From Psychrobacter sp. (lineage in GTDB: Bacteria > Pseudomonadota > Gammaproteobacteria > Pseudomonadales > Moraxellaceae), in NCBI GenBank assembly GCA_029264635.1, contig JARIAA010000148.1, positions 1-36,712 of the forward strand: a DNA stretch of 36,712 nt. Direction: 5' to 3'. Numbering within the stretch: the stretch's first letter is position 1; the number at the start of each line of letters is the position of its first letter. A program made the position numbers and the translations under genes. This document shows positions 1 through 10,028 of this stretch, in pieces. Below the pieces are notes generated by a model, which had not been told where the DNA came from, did not search any database, and saw nothing but the letters and a program-made list of their open reading frames with translations.

Positions 1-1
1 C

Positions 2-361
2 ATGGCGCTCGTGGCGTCCGATGACCAGTAGATCCACGTCATGTTTATGACAATAATTAACGATGCCTTCACTATTGGAGATCGCCGTCGTCACCTCAGA
101 ATTTACGACATTTAAATCGTTACGATCTAAAAACTGCGCCAATTTTGCGCGGGCTTCTTGGCAACGCTCGTCATCGATCTCATCATAAAGGCTCGAGGCA
201 GGCACCAACTCATAGCCAAAACCAACCATGGTGTCCTTGACAATATGTAGTACGGATAGCTTGGAGTCAGGACGATTATCGACGATACGTTTAGCTTTTT
301 GAGCAACGATATCGGCATCTGACAATAAGTCGGTGACCAGTAAAATGTGTTGGTAACTCAT
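2..361 (-). CDS. Universal stress protein (UspA family), partial at window edge
   Basis: Manual reverse-strand translation from ATG at 361: MSYQHILLVTDLLSDADIVAQKAKRIVDNRPDSKLSVLHIVKD...VVNSEVTTAISNSEGIVNYCHKHDVDLLVIGRHERH; typical UspA N-terminus and VIGRH motif; runs off the window. Absent from the supplied ORF track, probably because it is truncated. Confidence 0.85.
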   Translation of the reverse strand, partial: MSYQHILLVTDLLSDADIVAQKAKRIVDNRPDSKLSVLHIVKDTMVGFGYELVPASSLYDEIDDERCQEARAKLAQFLDRNDLNVVNSEVTTAISNSEGIVNYCHKHDVDLLVIGRHERH

Positions 362-819
362 GAGGGTCTCCTCGTAGCAAGTAGTCTTAACTATAACACT
401 ACTCATAGTCGCTGTTAAGTGGCAGATTACACCCTTCAATAACGTGTTGTGAAAATATGCGCAGCTTTATTATTCTTTGTCATCACATCATAGTAGCAGC
501 ACTTACTACCTTTGTTAAGGTTTAAATCCATATTTTGAATGTGGTCATAAATAAGTTTCCTTTTAAGGGTATTGTTTTAAATTTAGACTTAGCATTAAGA
601 CCTCAAGAGTCCCATAGATTATCGCCCGTTGTCTTGACTTCTTAGAGGGCTAGCCCCATCTATTAACGCTAGGGCAATGTTTTTACTAAATACTTAAAAC
701 GTTCATAGACAACCATTAAAATCAAAGAAAACTTAAAATAATGATGAGGTTTTCTTTTATAAAAACGATTTTTACCATTTTATTGACCCTCATATGCAGG
801 GCAATCTGTAAGGACTACC

Positions 820-3800
820 ATGACTGACACGCTATTTACTGCTGACTTAACTTTGCATCCAGCCTTTGAGCTGATTGAGCATCGCCATATTGAGGCACTA
901 TCGATGGATGTGCTGATCAGTCAGCATGTCAAAACGGGCGCGATGCATTATCATCTGGCGCATCCTAGTGACGAAAACGCTTTTTTAGTAGGTTTTCGTA
1001 CCCAGCCGATGGATTCCAAGGGAGAGGCGCATATTTTAGAGCATGTGGCACTATGTGGCTCTGAGAAATTCCCCGTACGCGATCCGTTCTTTTCGATGAT
1101 TAAGCGCTCGCTTAATACCTTTATGAATGCGATGACCGCTGCTGATTGGACGGCTTATCCGTATGCTACGCAAAATAAGAACGATTATTTCAACTTGCTT
1201 GCAGTCTATCTTGATGCGTCATTTTTCCCCAATATTCATCCGCTCGACTTTGCGCAAGAAGGCATTCGCGTAGAATTAGACGAAAATGACAAGCCACAGT
1301 TTAAAGGGATTGTTTTTAATGAGATGAAAGGGGCGATGAGCGGCGAGATTGATCAGCTCTATCATACGGTCGCGCATCATTTATTCCCAACGACAACTTA
1401 TCATTATAATTCAGGCGGTGATCCTGCCGATATTCCTGATTTGACCCATCATGAGCTGGTTGAATTTCATCAGAGCCATTATCACCCCTCAAACAGTGTG
1501 ATCATGAGCTTTGGTAATATTCCTGTGGCTGAAACTCAAGCAAAAATCCATGAAGATGCTTTGGTTCAGTTTGAGGCGGGTAAAAAGCACGTCTCACGCC
1601 CAGAAAAGCGTCTGTCTGCGCCGATTAGCGCCGTTGATACTTATACTGCTGATGAAGCAGGTCCTGACCAGACCCACCATGTGGTGGCATGGTTATTACC
1701 ATCGATTATCGATCCAAAGCAGCGCTTGGCCTTGCGTCTATTAGAAGGCGTGTTGGTTGAGCACGCTGGCTCGCCGCTGCGAGCGTATTTAGATAGCCAT
1801 CCACTAGGCAAAGCGCCAAGTCCCCTATTGGGACTTGATGATAGCCACTATGAAATGGTCTTTTATACGGGTCTGCGCGGCTCAAACCCTGAGCATGCTG
1901 AGGCGGTGGAGCAGGGCATTATGGATCTGCTGACCGAAGTTGCGAGCAAACCGATCGATGATGAAACCATCGAGACGATTTTGCATCAAATCGAGATTGA
2001 TCAGCGTCATATCGGCGGCGATAGCATGCCGTATGGTCTAAATTTAATGTTAGAGGGATTTAGTACCGCGATTCATGATGGTAACCCCATTGATGTGTGG
2101 GAGGTTGACGAGCATCTACAATGGCTACGTGAGCAAGTCAAAGATGAACAGTGGCTGCCAAATTTAATTAAAACTCATCTATTAGAGAATAGTCACCGTG
2201 TACGCGTGACGCTCACGCCAGACAGTGAAAAATCAGCGCGCCTAGCAGCCGCTGAGCAGACTCGCCTTGATATGATTGCGATGGATCTAACGGCGAATGA
2301 TAAAGATATCTTGCACAAACAAGCCTTGGACTTAGCTGCGCGTCAAAGTACACCTGATGATTTGAGTTTGTTGCCAAAAGTTGGATTGGATGACATACCG
2401 ACGGATATCAGCTTTAAACAGGGTTTGCAAAAGCCAGTGAAGCTAAGCGGACAAGAGAGCATCTTGTTTGAATACGAAGCGGGCACCAATGGCTTATATT
2501 ATTATCAAGTGATTGTGCCGTTGACCAATGCGATTGGTCATGAGGATACAAGCGAGCTGCCAGTAAACGAGGTCATTAATCATCCGCTATTGTCTATTTA
2601 TCTGAGTTTATTATCTGAGCTGGGTACCGATTCGCTCAGCGCCCATGAGATGCAAGCCAAGCAAGCCGCGCATTCGTCTGGGGTGACGGCGCGTATCAGT
2701 CAGCGTACTGATATTGACGACAGTCAATCTATCAGTAGCTATTTTGTGGTAGCGACGCGCGCGCTGAACCGCAAGCCAGAAGCGATTGATCTGCTCAAAG
2801 AAGTCATGGAGCATAGCGTCTTTACTGAGCATGATCGCATCAAAGAGATCTTGCAGCAGCGCGCTGCCAGCTGGCAGTCGAACCTTGCAGGCTCAGGACA
2901 TGCGTATGCCATGCAAACAGCGAGCCGTGGTATGAGTCGTCAAGCACAGCTTGAATATGTGCGCAGTGGTTTACCCGCATTAAACGCCCTAAAAGACTTC
3001 TTAGCACATGCCAGTCAAGATGACGCGCAGTGGGACAAATTGGCAACCAGCTTGATGGATTTGCATCAGCGCCTAATCAGCTTACCTAAGCATGCGGTGA
3101 TTATCTGTGAGTCTGAGCAAACCGAGCGCTTAAGCCAATTAATCGTCGATAGCTGGAAAGACAGCCAAGCGCCGAAAATGGCTAAAAAATTAACAAACTC
3201 TGACACAGGTATGGAAGATAATACCCCAAGCGAGTTTGCCGATTTAAAACTGGATCCAGCGCTAAATGGTGAAAAAGATGCTGTCAGAGCGATTGAAAGC
3301 GGCGTCACGATTGATGTGGAGGATTTAGCTTGGCTGGTCCCAACCAACGTTTATCACAACGCTAGTGCTTATACCGTTCCAGCCGCTGATCATCCAGATA
3401 CGGCAGCGCTCATGGTATTGGCGCCTTATTTGCGTAATGGTTATTTGCACAGTGCTATTCGTGAACGCGGCGGTGCTTATGGCGGCGGTGCTGGTTACGA
3501 TGCCAATGCTTGCGCGTTTAAGTTCTTTAGTTACCGCGACCCGCATTGCCATGAGACTTTTGCGCACTTCGATGCTAGTATCGAGTGGCTATTGAATGAG
3601 CCGCAAACAGACGAGCAGTTAGAAGAGGCTATCTTAGGGATTATCTCAGGTATGGATAAACCAGGCTCACCGGCAGGCGAGGCGATCAAAGCATGTTTTG
3701 CAAACTTGCATCAACGCGGCGAAGATTGGCAACGTAAAATGCGCGCTGCTATACTGGCCGTGACGGTTGATGATTTGCAGCGTGTGGCTAAGCAATATCT

Positions 3801-3897
3801 GCAAGGGCAAAAGCACGTCCGTGCGGTCTTAGCACCCTACGATAAAGAAGAGGCGATGAAAGACTTGGGCTTTAAAGTTTGTAAAATTAAAAGCTAA
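820..3897 (+). CDS. Insulinase-like M16C metallopeptidase (presequence protease/PreP-like)
   Basis: 1025 aa; inverted zinc motif HILEH in EAHILEHVALCGSEKFPVRDPFFSMIKRSLNTFMNAMTAADWTAYP, and GGAYGGGAGYD near the C-terminus, typical of M16C. Confidence 0.92.
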   Translation: MTDTLFTADLTLHPAFELIEHRHIEALSMDVLISQHVKTGAMHYHLAHPSDENAFLVGFRTQPMDSKGEAHILEHVALCGSEKFPVRDPFFSMIKRSLNTFMNAMTAADWTAYPYATQNKNDYFNLLAVYLDASFFPNIHPLDFAQEGIRVELDENDKPQFKGIVFNEMKGAMSGEIDQLYHTVAHHLFPTTTYHYNSGGDPADIPDLTHHELVEFHQSHYHPSNSVIMSFGNIPVAETQAKIHEDALVQFEAGKKHVSRPEKRLSAPISAVDTYTADEAGPDQTHHVVAWLLPSIIDPKQRLALRLLEGVLVEHAGSPLRAYLDSHPLGKAPSPLLGLDDSHYEMVFYTGLRGSNPEHAEAVEQGIMDLLTEVASKPIDDETIETILHQIEIDQRHIGGDSMPYGLNLMLEGFSTAIHDGNPIDVWEVDEHLQWLREQVKDEQWLPNLIKTHLLENSHRVRVTLTPDSEKSARLAAAEQTRLDMIAMDLTANDKDILHKQALDLAARQSTPDDLSLLPKVGLDDIPTDISFKQGLQKPVKLSGQESILFEYEAGTNGLYYYQVIVPLTNAIGHEDTSELPVNEVINHPLLSIYLSLLSELGTDSLSAHEMQAKQAAHSSGVTARISQRTDIDDSQSISSYFVVATRALNRKPEAIDLLKEVMEHSVFTEHDRIKEILQQRAASWQSNLAGSGHAYAMQTASRGMSRQAQLEYVRSGLPALNALKDFLAHASQDDAQWDKLATSLMDLHQRLISLPKHAVIICESEQTERLSQLIVDSWKDSQAPKMAKKLTNSDTGMEDNTPSEFADLKLDPALNGEKDAVRAIESGVTIDVEDLAWLVPTNVYHNASAYTVPAADHPDTAALMVLAPYLRNGYLHSAIRERGGAYGGGAGYDANACAFKFFSYRDPHCHETFAHFDASIEWLLNEPQTDEQLEEAILGIISGMDKPGSPAGEAIKACFANLHQRGEDWQRKMRAAILAVTVDDLQRVAKQYLQGQKHVRAVLAPYDKEEAMKDLGFKVCKIKS

Positions 3898-3931
3898 GCC
3901 AGCTCAGCAAAAGCTTTATGATAGACGATGG

Positions 3932-4077
3932 TATAGTCAGTCCAATATAAAAAAGATACAGCGAGACTGGGATGAATTTTTTGCAGCCTCTGTCTGCGTA
4001 GGCACAGCAAGCCAGAAAAATTTATACCAGTCTCTCGATATTAAATAATGTATCTATTTTATTTAGTATCGACTATA
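3932..4077. repeat. Near-palindromic intergenic element, copy A (146 bp)
   Basis: Ends TATAGTC...GACTATA; subterminal inverted arms (AAAAAAGATACA / TGTATCTATTTTA, CGAGACTGGGATGAATTTTT / AAAAATTTATACCAGTCTCTCG); core GCAGCCTCTGTCTGCGTAGGCACAGCAAGC is the reverse complement of the copy B core with few mismatches. Confidence 0.8.
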
Positions 4078-4092
4078 TCTAAAGAATAGTAT

Positions 4093-4125
4093 ACAAAAGG
4101 CCAAGCATGATGCTTGGCCTTTTGT
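4093..4125. terminator. Bidirectional rho-independent terminator
   Basis: Perfect 15-bp arms acaaaaggccaagca-tga-tgcttggccttttgt between convergent genes. Confidence 0.85.
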
Positions 4126-4162
4126 CATTAACTTAACCTGCTATTATCTAGTATTGTTTTAT

Positions 4163-4726
4163 TTAATAACGTTTAATACTTTGGTCTTTACCAATAAGAT
4201 CTTGATGAATCGGAAAGTCAGCAAGGCTAGCAAACTGTTTACGATCAGCAAAGTAGCTACGCAGTGTCCGTCGTACAGCTTCAAACGCAATCGTATCCCA
4301 TGGGATATCCTCTTCACTAAATAATGCACAGTCTAAACTTTCAGAGCCGATACCATAAGCACCATCTTTTAGGTCGGTTAGATAGATACTATAAATTTGG
4401 CCGATATCTGGGATATCATAAATGCAGTATAAATGAGGGTTGAGCACGACCGCATCAGCTTCTTCAAAGCTCTCGCGCGCCGCTCCCTCAGCCATAGTTT
4501 CGCCATTTTCCATAAAGCCTGCTGGTATGGTCCACAAGCCATATTGAGGCTCGATAGCTCGGCGGCATAGCAGTACTCGGTCTTTATGCACTACCAAGGA
4601 GCCACAAATCACTTTTGGGTTTTCGTAATGAATATAACCGCAATTTGGGCATACCAAGCGCGGTACATTATCAGTAGCTGGTATTTTGTACTCCGCTTCA
4701 TGACCGCATTGTAGACAATAGCGCAT
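4163..4726 (-). CDS. Nudix hydrolase with N-terminal zinc ribbon
   Basis: CLQCGHE...CPNCGYIHYENPKVI zinc ribbon followed by Nudix box GFMENGETMAEGAARESFEEADA. Confidence 0.9.
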   Translation of the reverse strand: MRYCLQCGHEAEYKIPATDNVPRLVCPNCGYIHYENPKVICGSLVVHKDRVLLCRRAIEPQYGLWTIPAGFMENGETMAEGAARESFEEADAVVLNPHLYCIYDIPDIGQIYSIYLTDLKDGAYGIGSESLDCALFSEEDIPWDTIAFEAVRRTLRSYFADRKQFASLADFPIHQDLIGKDQSIKRY

Positions 4727-5103
4727 ATCAACTGCCTTGTTTTAGTGAAATAAAAAGAGAGGAAAAATGTGAGCTTGGCTTGCCCATTATAATTTTATAA
4801 GAATAAAGATGAAATGTAATTTCAGCGTTAAATTTTACCCTAAGATACCACAAAATAGCGTGCTGCTAAATGGCAGTAACATGAACACGTCATTTATCTG
4901 CACTTGACGACAGCTTATTTAAGTTAAAAGCAGTTAATTCGTCATCCATAAAGAATCATACTATGATTCAGGTTAATAGCCAGTCACTTAAAGTTTATGC
5001 AGCGAAGAGTAGAGTACGATAGGCTATTACCATAATACTATTACCGTCATGACACTGAACGATGCTAAAGTTTGAGCATCAAATAAAATATAGGACCATT
5101 ATA

Positions 5104-5865
5104 ATGGCAACCCCGCAAGATCTTGTACGTTTCGATAAATTGGTCGTCGCATCACCCAATTATATTCGCCAGCCGACGCTTCGGCAGCTGGCTGAACGGG
5201 TGCAACATGAGATGTTGCGTGCGATAACAACCCCTGTCATGTCTAATTCTCATCATGTTTGTCAAAGTACCTATATTTTAAACCGTCTTTATGAGACACC
5301 GATTGCAGATGCCTCTATATTGGTCGCGATTACCAATGAGACGCGACCTAAATTACTATTGACGCGCCGTGCTTCTCATATGAATAGCCATGCAGGTGAA
5401 GTATCGTGCGCAGGCGGCAGATACGAGGTAGGTGACGGTAATAATGTGGTGACGGCTTTACGTGAAGCTTGTGAGGAAACCGCATTGCCACCTGATAAGG
5501 TTCAGTTACTAGGGCAGCTGCCTATGCAAACCTCCAAAAGTGGCATGAGTGTACGTCCAATTGTGGCATTGATCGAACCTGATTTAACACTGATACCTGA
5601 GCTTGGTGAGATATCGCGTATTTTTTGGGCAGATTTTGAGACCTTGATATCCCAGCCAACCGTAGAGTATCAAGTAGAGTATCGTCTGCAAGACCATTTA
5701 GAACATACGGCAACGTTATTGACGCCTAGCTGGCAGGTCGATGGTGAGACTGTATGGGGATTAACGGGCCGCGTGATTGCCAACTTATTGGAGACAGGCT
5801 TTGATCGCCAGTTTGAATGGTACTATCGCACGCAAGATTCAAATATAAAAATAAATCGTGAGTAG
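5104..5865 (+). CDS. Nudix hydrolase, CoA-pyrophosphatase (NudL)-like
   Basis: LLLTRRASHMNSHAGEVSCAGGRYEVGDGNNVVTALREACEETAL, a NudL/YeaB-type Nudix region. ORF track starts at 5062; the in-frame ATG at 5104 is an alternative start. Confidence 0.8.
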   Translation: MATPQDLVRFDKLVVASPNYIRQPTLRQLAERVQHEMLRAITTPVMSNSHHVCQSTYILNRLYETPIADASILVAITNETRPKLLLTRRASHMNSHAGEVSCAGGRYEVGDGNNVVTALREACEETALPPDKVQLLGQLPMQTSKSGMSVRPIVALIEPDLTLIPELGEISRIFWADFETLISQPTVEYQVEYRLQDHLEHTATLLTPSWQVDGETVWGLTGRVIANLLETGFDRQFEWYYRTQDSNIKINRE

Positions 5866-5893
5866 TATTTAGTATTAACTTGAGCGCTACTTG

Positions 5894-7255
5894 CTACTTA
5901 TAATAGTCATCATTTTTCTTTAACCACCAGTTCATATTGTCTTGGCGCTTGGCGCGAAACTGCTCAAGCTTATCTGCAATGCCACTATTATGCTGACGCG
6001 CGGTATCAAGCGCAAACAAGATTGGCACTGATGATAGCACGCCATAACGTATTTTCGATTTGGGCAATTGGAGTCCATCACCAATATCATCCCCGACCAA
6101 GGTGCGTGTTACGCTCGCATTAACCATCTCAACGAAGCGCCCGCGCCGATTGTCCTCACCCATAAGCTGACGCGGCAAGTCATGCAAAGCTTTAGCAAGC
6201 GGTCTGCCCATCTTAAAATCAAGCTGCTGAATAGATAAGTAGGTATATAGCCACTCCCAGCAAGCGGCTTCATCTTTTGGCAAGCGCTGTAAATCCACGC
6301 CCATCCAATAGCTGGCAAGATTCCAAAGATGCAAGATACCTTCTGCCTCCTCATTACTAATACGCGCGCCCAAGAGTTGTAAGCCGCGCATAATTAGTAA
6401 TGAGAACTGCAAATGGGTGGCAATCATATCCGTCTGATTAATAGGTATCCCCCAATAATCTGTATTCCAGCTACCATCAGCATTGTGATGTTGATCCGCT
6501 TTTGGTATTACACCTGCCGCCGCATTACCTTTGCCTTTAAGAAGGTTTTGACGCACCAGCGTATGGATTTGACGCACCTTTATAGACTGTCGCCAACCCT
6601 CAGAGCCAATCGCTAATACCTGCTCAATAGGCTTGCGATTATGACGGGCGCTAGGTTCCAGCTCTGGGTGCTCAGATACTGCTAGGATATAGGCATAGGT
6701 ACGCATCAATCGTGGCAGCGCATCATGCATCAGCGCACCTGTTTGAATGAGCGGCAGCGAGAGCGCAGGAATGCTATAGCCTGCCATGAGGGCAACGTTA
6801 CGCAGTAGCCAAATGAGCATCAGTGGATAACGTCGATAAGCAAGCGCCCCGATTTGCGCAAGTTTGGGGTCAAACCAATCAGGATGACGGCTAAACTGCG
6901 CTGTTAATGTACTAAATGCTGGGTTAGTGGTGAGGTCAACGTACAGAGCATCATGGTCATTAGAAATGATTTGCTGCAAAGGTTTGGCAAAACGAATGCC
7001 ATCAGCCGCTAGCGCATCGGCTAGTGGATCGCCGATATCATAACCTGCTACCATCTCCTCTAGTAACGCTTGGGACATAACAAAGTCTTTGGGCAACAAG
7101 TAACGTCTAATACGGCGTAGTACTTGTAAATCACTATGATCTGTAAACGCTGTGGTGCGCCCATGACGCTGGTAGCTTGCGATAGCTTCTTTGTCTTGTA
7201 TCAGCTCGTCAGAAGGCGCTTTAGTCTCTTTCTTAGAAAATTTTTTAGATATCAT
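5894..7255 (-). CDS. Oxygenase MpaB / DUF2236 (Lcp-like) family protein
   Basis: 453 aa with RQIHTLVRQNLL...DYWGIPINQTDMIATHLQFSLLIMRGLQLLGARISNEEAEGILHLWNLASYWMGVD, resembling the DUF2236 pattern. Confidence 0.7.
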   Translation of the reverse strand: MISKKFSKKETKAPSDELIQDKEAIASYQRHGRTTAFTDHSDLQVLRRIRRYLLPKDFVMSQALLEEMVAGYDIGDPLADALAADGIRFAKPLQQIISNDHDALYVDLTTNPAFSTLTAQFSRHPDWFDPKLAQIGALAYRRYPLMLIWLLRNVALMAGYSIPALSLPLIQTGALMHDALPRLMRTYAYILAVSEHPELEPSARHNRKPIEQVLAIGSEGWRQSIKVRQIHTLVRQNLLKGKGNAAAGVIPKADQHHNADGSWNTDYWGIPINQTDMIATHLQFSLLIMRGLQLLGARISNEEAEGILHLWNLASYWMGVDLQRLPKDEAACWEWLYTYLSIQQLDFKMGRPLAKALHDLPRQLMGEDNRRGRFVEMVNASVTRTLVGDDIGDGLQLPKSKIRYGVLSSVPILFALDTARQHNSGIADKLEQFRAKRQDNMNWWLKKNDDYYK

Positions 7256-7376
7256 ATCTCTTGTATACCAACATAATTAGGGCTAACAGCAGTTAGCCAT
7301 TATAAGCAAGTAGCGACTTTTAAGCTTCCATTCATATGATGAGACTCATAAATCCTCTTCAATTTATATGCGCATA

Positions 7377-8576
7377 TCAATGACGGGTTAAATCAACTGA
7401 TGTACCATGGATACTTTCTTTCAAAGTCAATTTGAGCATAATATAACCTGCAATACCAGATACAATTGAACCCATAATAATACCCAAGCGCTCGTCAAAT
7501 AATGGGGTTGCGCCGCCAAATGCAAGGCCACCGATAAATAAGCTCATGGTAAAGCCAACCCCACATAATAAGGCTGCGCCATAAATTTGCTTAAAGTTCA
7601 TACCTCTTGGCATGGTTGAGATACCAAGTTTAAAGATTAACCAACACATCATCATAACACCCAATTGCTTACCGATGAATAGACCGGCAGCCACACCAAG
7701 GGGTACCGAATGAAATAATTCAGTAAAACCTGCACCCTTTAATGAGATACCTGCATTTGCGAAGGCAAATAGAGGCAAAATGCCATAAGAGACGGTGTTT
7801 TGCAGATCATGCTCAAGCTCTTCCAGCGGTGAATGCTCAGGATCAGTACGGTCAAATAAGGGGATAAATAGAGCCAGTACGACGCCTGCTAAAGTGGCAT
7901 GAATACCAGATTTGAGCACGGCAATCCACATAATAATACCGATAAACAAATAGGGTGTGATACTGGTCACATTACGGCGATTCAGCAAATATAAGAATGG
8001 CAAACATAACCCTGCGACCGCAAGAGAGCTTAAGGACAAATCACTGGTATAAAACAGAGCGATAATTAAAATAGCGCCGATATCATCAAAGATGGCAATA
8101 GAGACTAAGAATACCTTTAGTGAATTGGGTACGCGGTTGCCAAGTAAGCTTAAAATACCAAGCGCAAAGGCTATATCGGTCGCCGCAGGAATCGCCCAGC
8201 CCTTCCAAAATTCAGGCTCTTGATAGTTAAAGATCAGATAAACAATAGCTGGCATGATCATACCGCCCAGCGCCGCACCAGCTGGCAAAATAATCTGTTT
8301 AACGTCAGATAGCTCTCCAATTAAGACTTCGCGCTTGAGCTCAAGACCGACCAGAAAAAAGAAAATTGCCATAAGGCCATCGTTAATCCAGTGATGGGCA
8401 TCTTTAGCAATCCCAAAGCTACCTATCTGAATGGCAACAGGCGCATGAATAAAAGATTCGTACCAAACATTAAGAGGCGTATTGGCGATAATCATGGCTG
8501 CGATAGCTGCCAGCGCTAGCACAATACCGCCTGACGCCTCCAGGTCAAAAAAAGCTTTAATTCTCTGTATTGCCAT
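7377..8576 (-). CDS. nhaA: Na+/H+ antiporter NhaA
   Basis: [70 protein letters not shown] opens at 8609 but [10 protein letters not shown] at 8576 is the likely start. Confidence 0.95.
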   Translation of the reverse strand: MAIQRIKAFFDLEASGGIVLALAAIAAMIIANTPLNVWYESFIHAPVAIQIGSFGIAKDAHHWINDGLMAIFFFLVGLELKREVLIGELSDVKQIILPAGAALGGMIMPAIVYLIFNYQEPEFWKGWAIPAATDIAFALGILSLLGNRVPNSLKVFLVSIAIFDDIGAILIIALFYTSDLSLSSLAVAGLCLPFLYLLNRRNVTSITPYLFIGIIMWIAVLKSGIHATLAGVVLALFIPLFDRTDPEHSPLEELEHDLQNTVSYGILPLFAFANAGISLKGAGFTELFHSVPLGVAAGLFIGKQLGVMMMCWLIFKLGISTMPRGMNFKQIYGAALLCGVGFTMSLFIGGLAFGGATPLFDERLGIIMGSIVSGIAGYIMLKLTLKESIHGTSVDLTRH

Positions 8577-8863
8577 ATTATCCTCATTTACTAAATACAA
8601 TGTGCTCAATCATTCAAAAAATTCAAATCTCTATGATGCTATCGGCTGTCATTATTACTGTTTTAGCGGACAGGTAGCCCTAGTTTCTCACAATCTTAGT
8701 AATATAGACAATTAAATGCGTTACATAGCTTTATAAATATGCCTTTTCTTCCTTGAAAATGCAGTCACTGTACGACAAATCTAGCAGACTTTATGCAAGT
8801 TTTGGTTTTTTTACTGTTTTATCTTTATAATAAATGCTTTTTAACCCATCTTTGCGAAAATTT

Positions 8864-9008
8864 TATAGTTAACACCCTTTAAAATAGGTACAGTGCTGCT
8901 GATATTAATTTCTCTTGCGTGCTGTACCTACGCGGACAGAGGCTGCGCGACATTAATATTAGCAGCACGTGGAATAGAATGTGCCAATTTTATTTAAGAT
9001 TGACTATA
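8864..9008. repeat. Near-palindromic intergenic element, copy B (145 bp)
   Basis: Ends TATAGTT...GACTATA; arms GTGCTGCTGATATTAAT / ATTAATATTAGCAGCAC; core TTGCGTGCTGTACCTACGCGGACAGAGGCTGCGCGAC is shared with copies A and C. Confidence 0.8.
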
Positions 9009-9141
9009 GCAGTGATGGGAGGGTCTGGTTGTTATAAATAGCACTGTAGTCAGTTTTATCTTTTGAGACTGGCTATTGATGACATTTGCTGTTTTTAAGA
9101 CTTACTATTTTTTATCAAAATCTTAATACAAGGCCAGATCC

Positions 9142-9897
9142 ATGGACTTATCGCTATCTGTAGAAGTGATTTTAATGCTAACGGCAGTGGCAGCGCTGGC
9201 AGGTTTTATTGACGCTATCGCTGGTGGGGGTGGATTGTTGACCATTCCTGCTATGCTGCTTGCCAACATACCGCCGATCTTGACCTTGGGCACCAATAAA
9301 TTACAAGCCGCTTCAGGCGCGCTTGCGGCCTCCATTACAATGATCAGAAAAGGCGTCGTCAAGCCTCAGCGTATCAAAGTGGCTATTGTCGCAGCGTTCA
9401 TCGGTTCCGTCATTGGTACGATAGCAGTACAGCTATCACCGCCGGATCTTTTGGAAAAGCTGATTCCTTTTTTGATTGCGGCTATCGGCATCTATACCTT
9501 GTTTGCACCCAGACTTGGCGACGTAGAAGCGGCGCCTCGTATTAGTGAAGGTGCTTGGCAAAAGGTTGCAGCACCGCTTATTGGGTTTTATGATGGCTAT
9601 ATAGGACCGGGTACAGGTATGTTTTTTGCTCTTGGTAATGTCGCCTTACGTGGCCGCAAAATCATTGAAGCGACTGGCGCAGCTAAGGTACTAAATTTAT
9701 CTACCAATATAGGCTCACTGATATTTTTTATTTTGGGCGGTAATGTGCTGTGGAAAGTAGGGCTTGCGATGATGGTTGGGCAGATAATAGGCGCGTATTT
9801 TGGCTCGCACATGGTGGTCAGGGGTGGCAGTAAGCTGATTCGCCCAGTAATAGTGTTGGTATGCTTAGCTATGATAACCAAGTACGTGTTTGGTTAA
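9142..9897 (+). CDS. TSUP (TauE/SafE) family permease
   Basis: AALAGFIDAIAGGGGLLTIPAMLLANIPPILTLGTNKLQAASGALAAS and GFYDGYIGPGTGMFF, typical YfcA/TSUP motifs. Confidence 0.92.
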   Translation: MDLSLSVEVILMLTAVAALAGFIDAIAGGGGLLTIPAMLLANIPPILTLGTNKLQAASGALAASITMIRKGVVKPQRIKVAIVAAFIGSVIGTIAVQLSPPDLLEKLIPFLIAAIGIYTLFAPRLGDVEAAPRISEGAWQKVAAPLIGFYDGYIGPGTGMFFALGNVALRGRKIIEATGAAKVLNLSTNIGSLIFFILGGNVLWKVGLAMMVGQIIGAYFGSHMVVRGGSKLIRPVIVLVCLAMITKYVFG

Positions 9898-9910
9898 TAT
9901 TAAAACGCCT

Positions 9911-10010
9911 AAAAAATCCCAGCTATCTATATCGTCAGTTCGAAATAAAATCGATAGTTCAGTCGCCCTAACTCGGTTTTAAAGTGAACCTACTATAGCT
10001 GAGATTTTTT
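9911..10010. terminator. Terminator-like hairpin whose loop carries repeat copy D
   Basis: aaaaaatcccagctat (9911-9926) pairs with atagctgagatttttt (9995-10010), 16-bp arms with one mismatch, between convergent genes. Confidence 0.6.
9930..9997. repeat. Internally deleted copy D of the intergenic element (about 68 bp)
   Basis: Left end TATCGTCAGT matches the copy C left end; right part ACTCGGTTTTAAAGT..ACTATA matches the copy C right part (GACTCGGTTTTAAAGTAGGTTAACTATG); core missing. Confidence 0.7.
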
Positions 10011-10028
10011 TATTCGTTTGGCGGTTAG

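Noticed and set aside
643-660. Palindrome gggctagccc upstream of the protease gene
   Set aside because: Only 10 bp, no T tract or partner element; could easily be chance.
2611-3567. Several antisense ORFs (e.g. 2611-2832, 2840-3046, 3066-3347, 3325-3567) inside the M16C protease gene
   Set aside because: They lie opposite a clearly coding gene, look like shadow translations with no domain signal, and are explained by codon composition.
4163-5865. Two Nudix hydrolases as a linked functional system
   Set aside because: They are divergent, belong to different Nudix subfamilies, and have a long spacer; simple proximity is the better explanation.
9597-9881. Antisense 94-aa ORF within the first TSUP gene (also 9123-9362)
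   Set aside because: Fully antisense to a confident membrane-protein gene; composition reflects the complementary strand.
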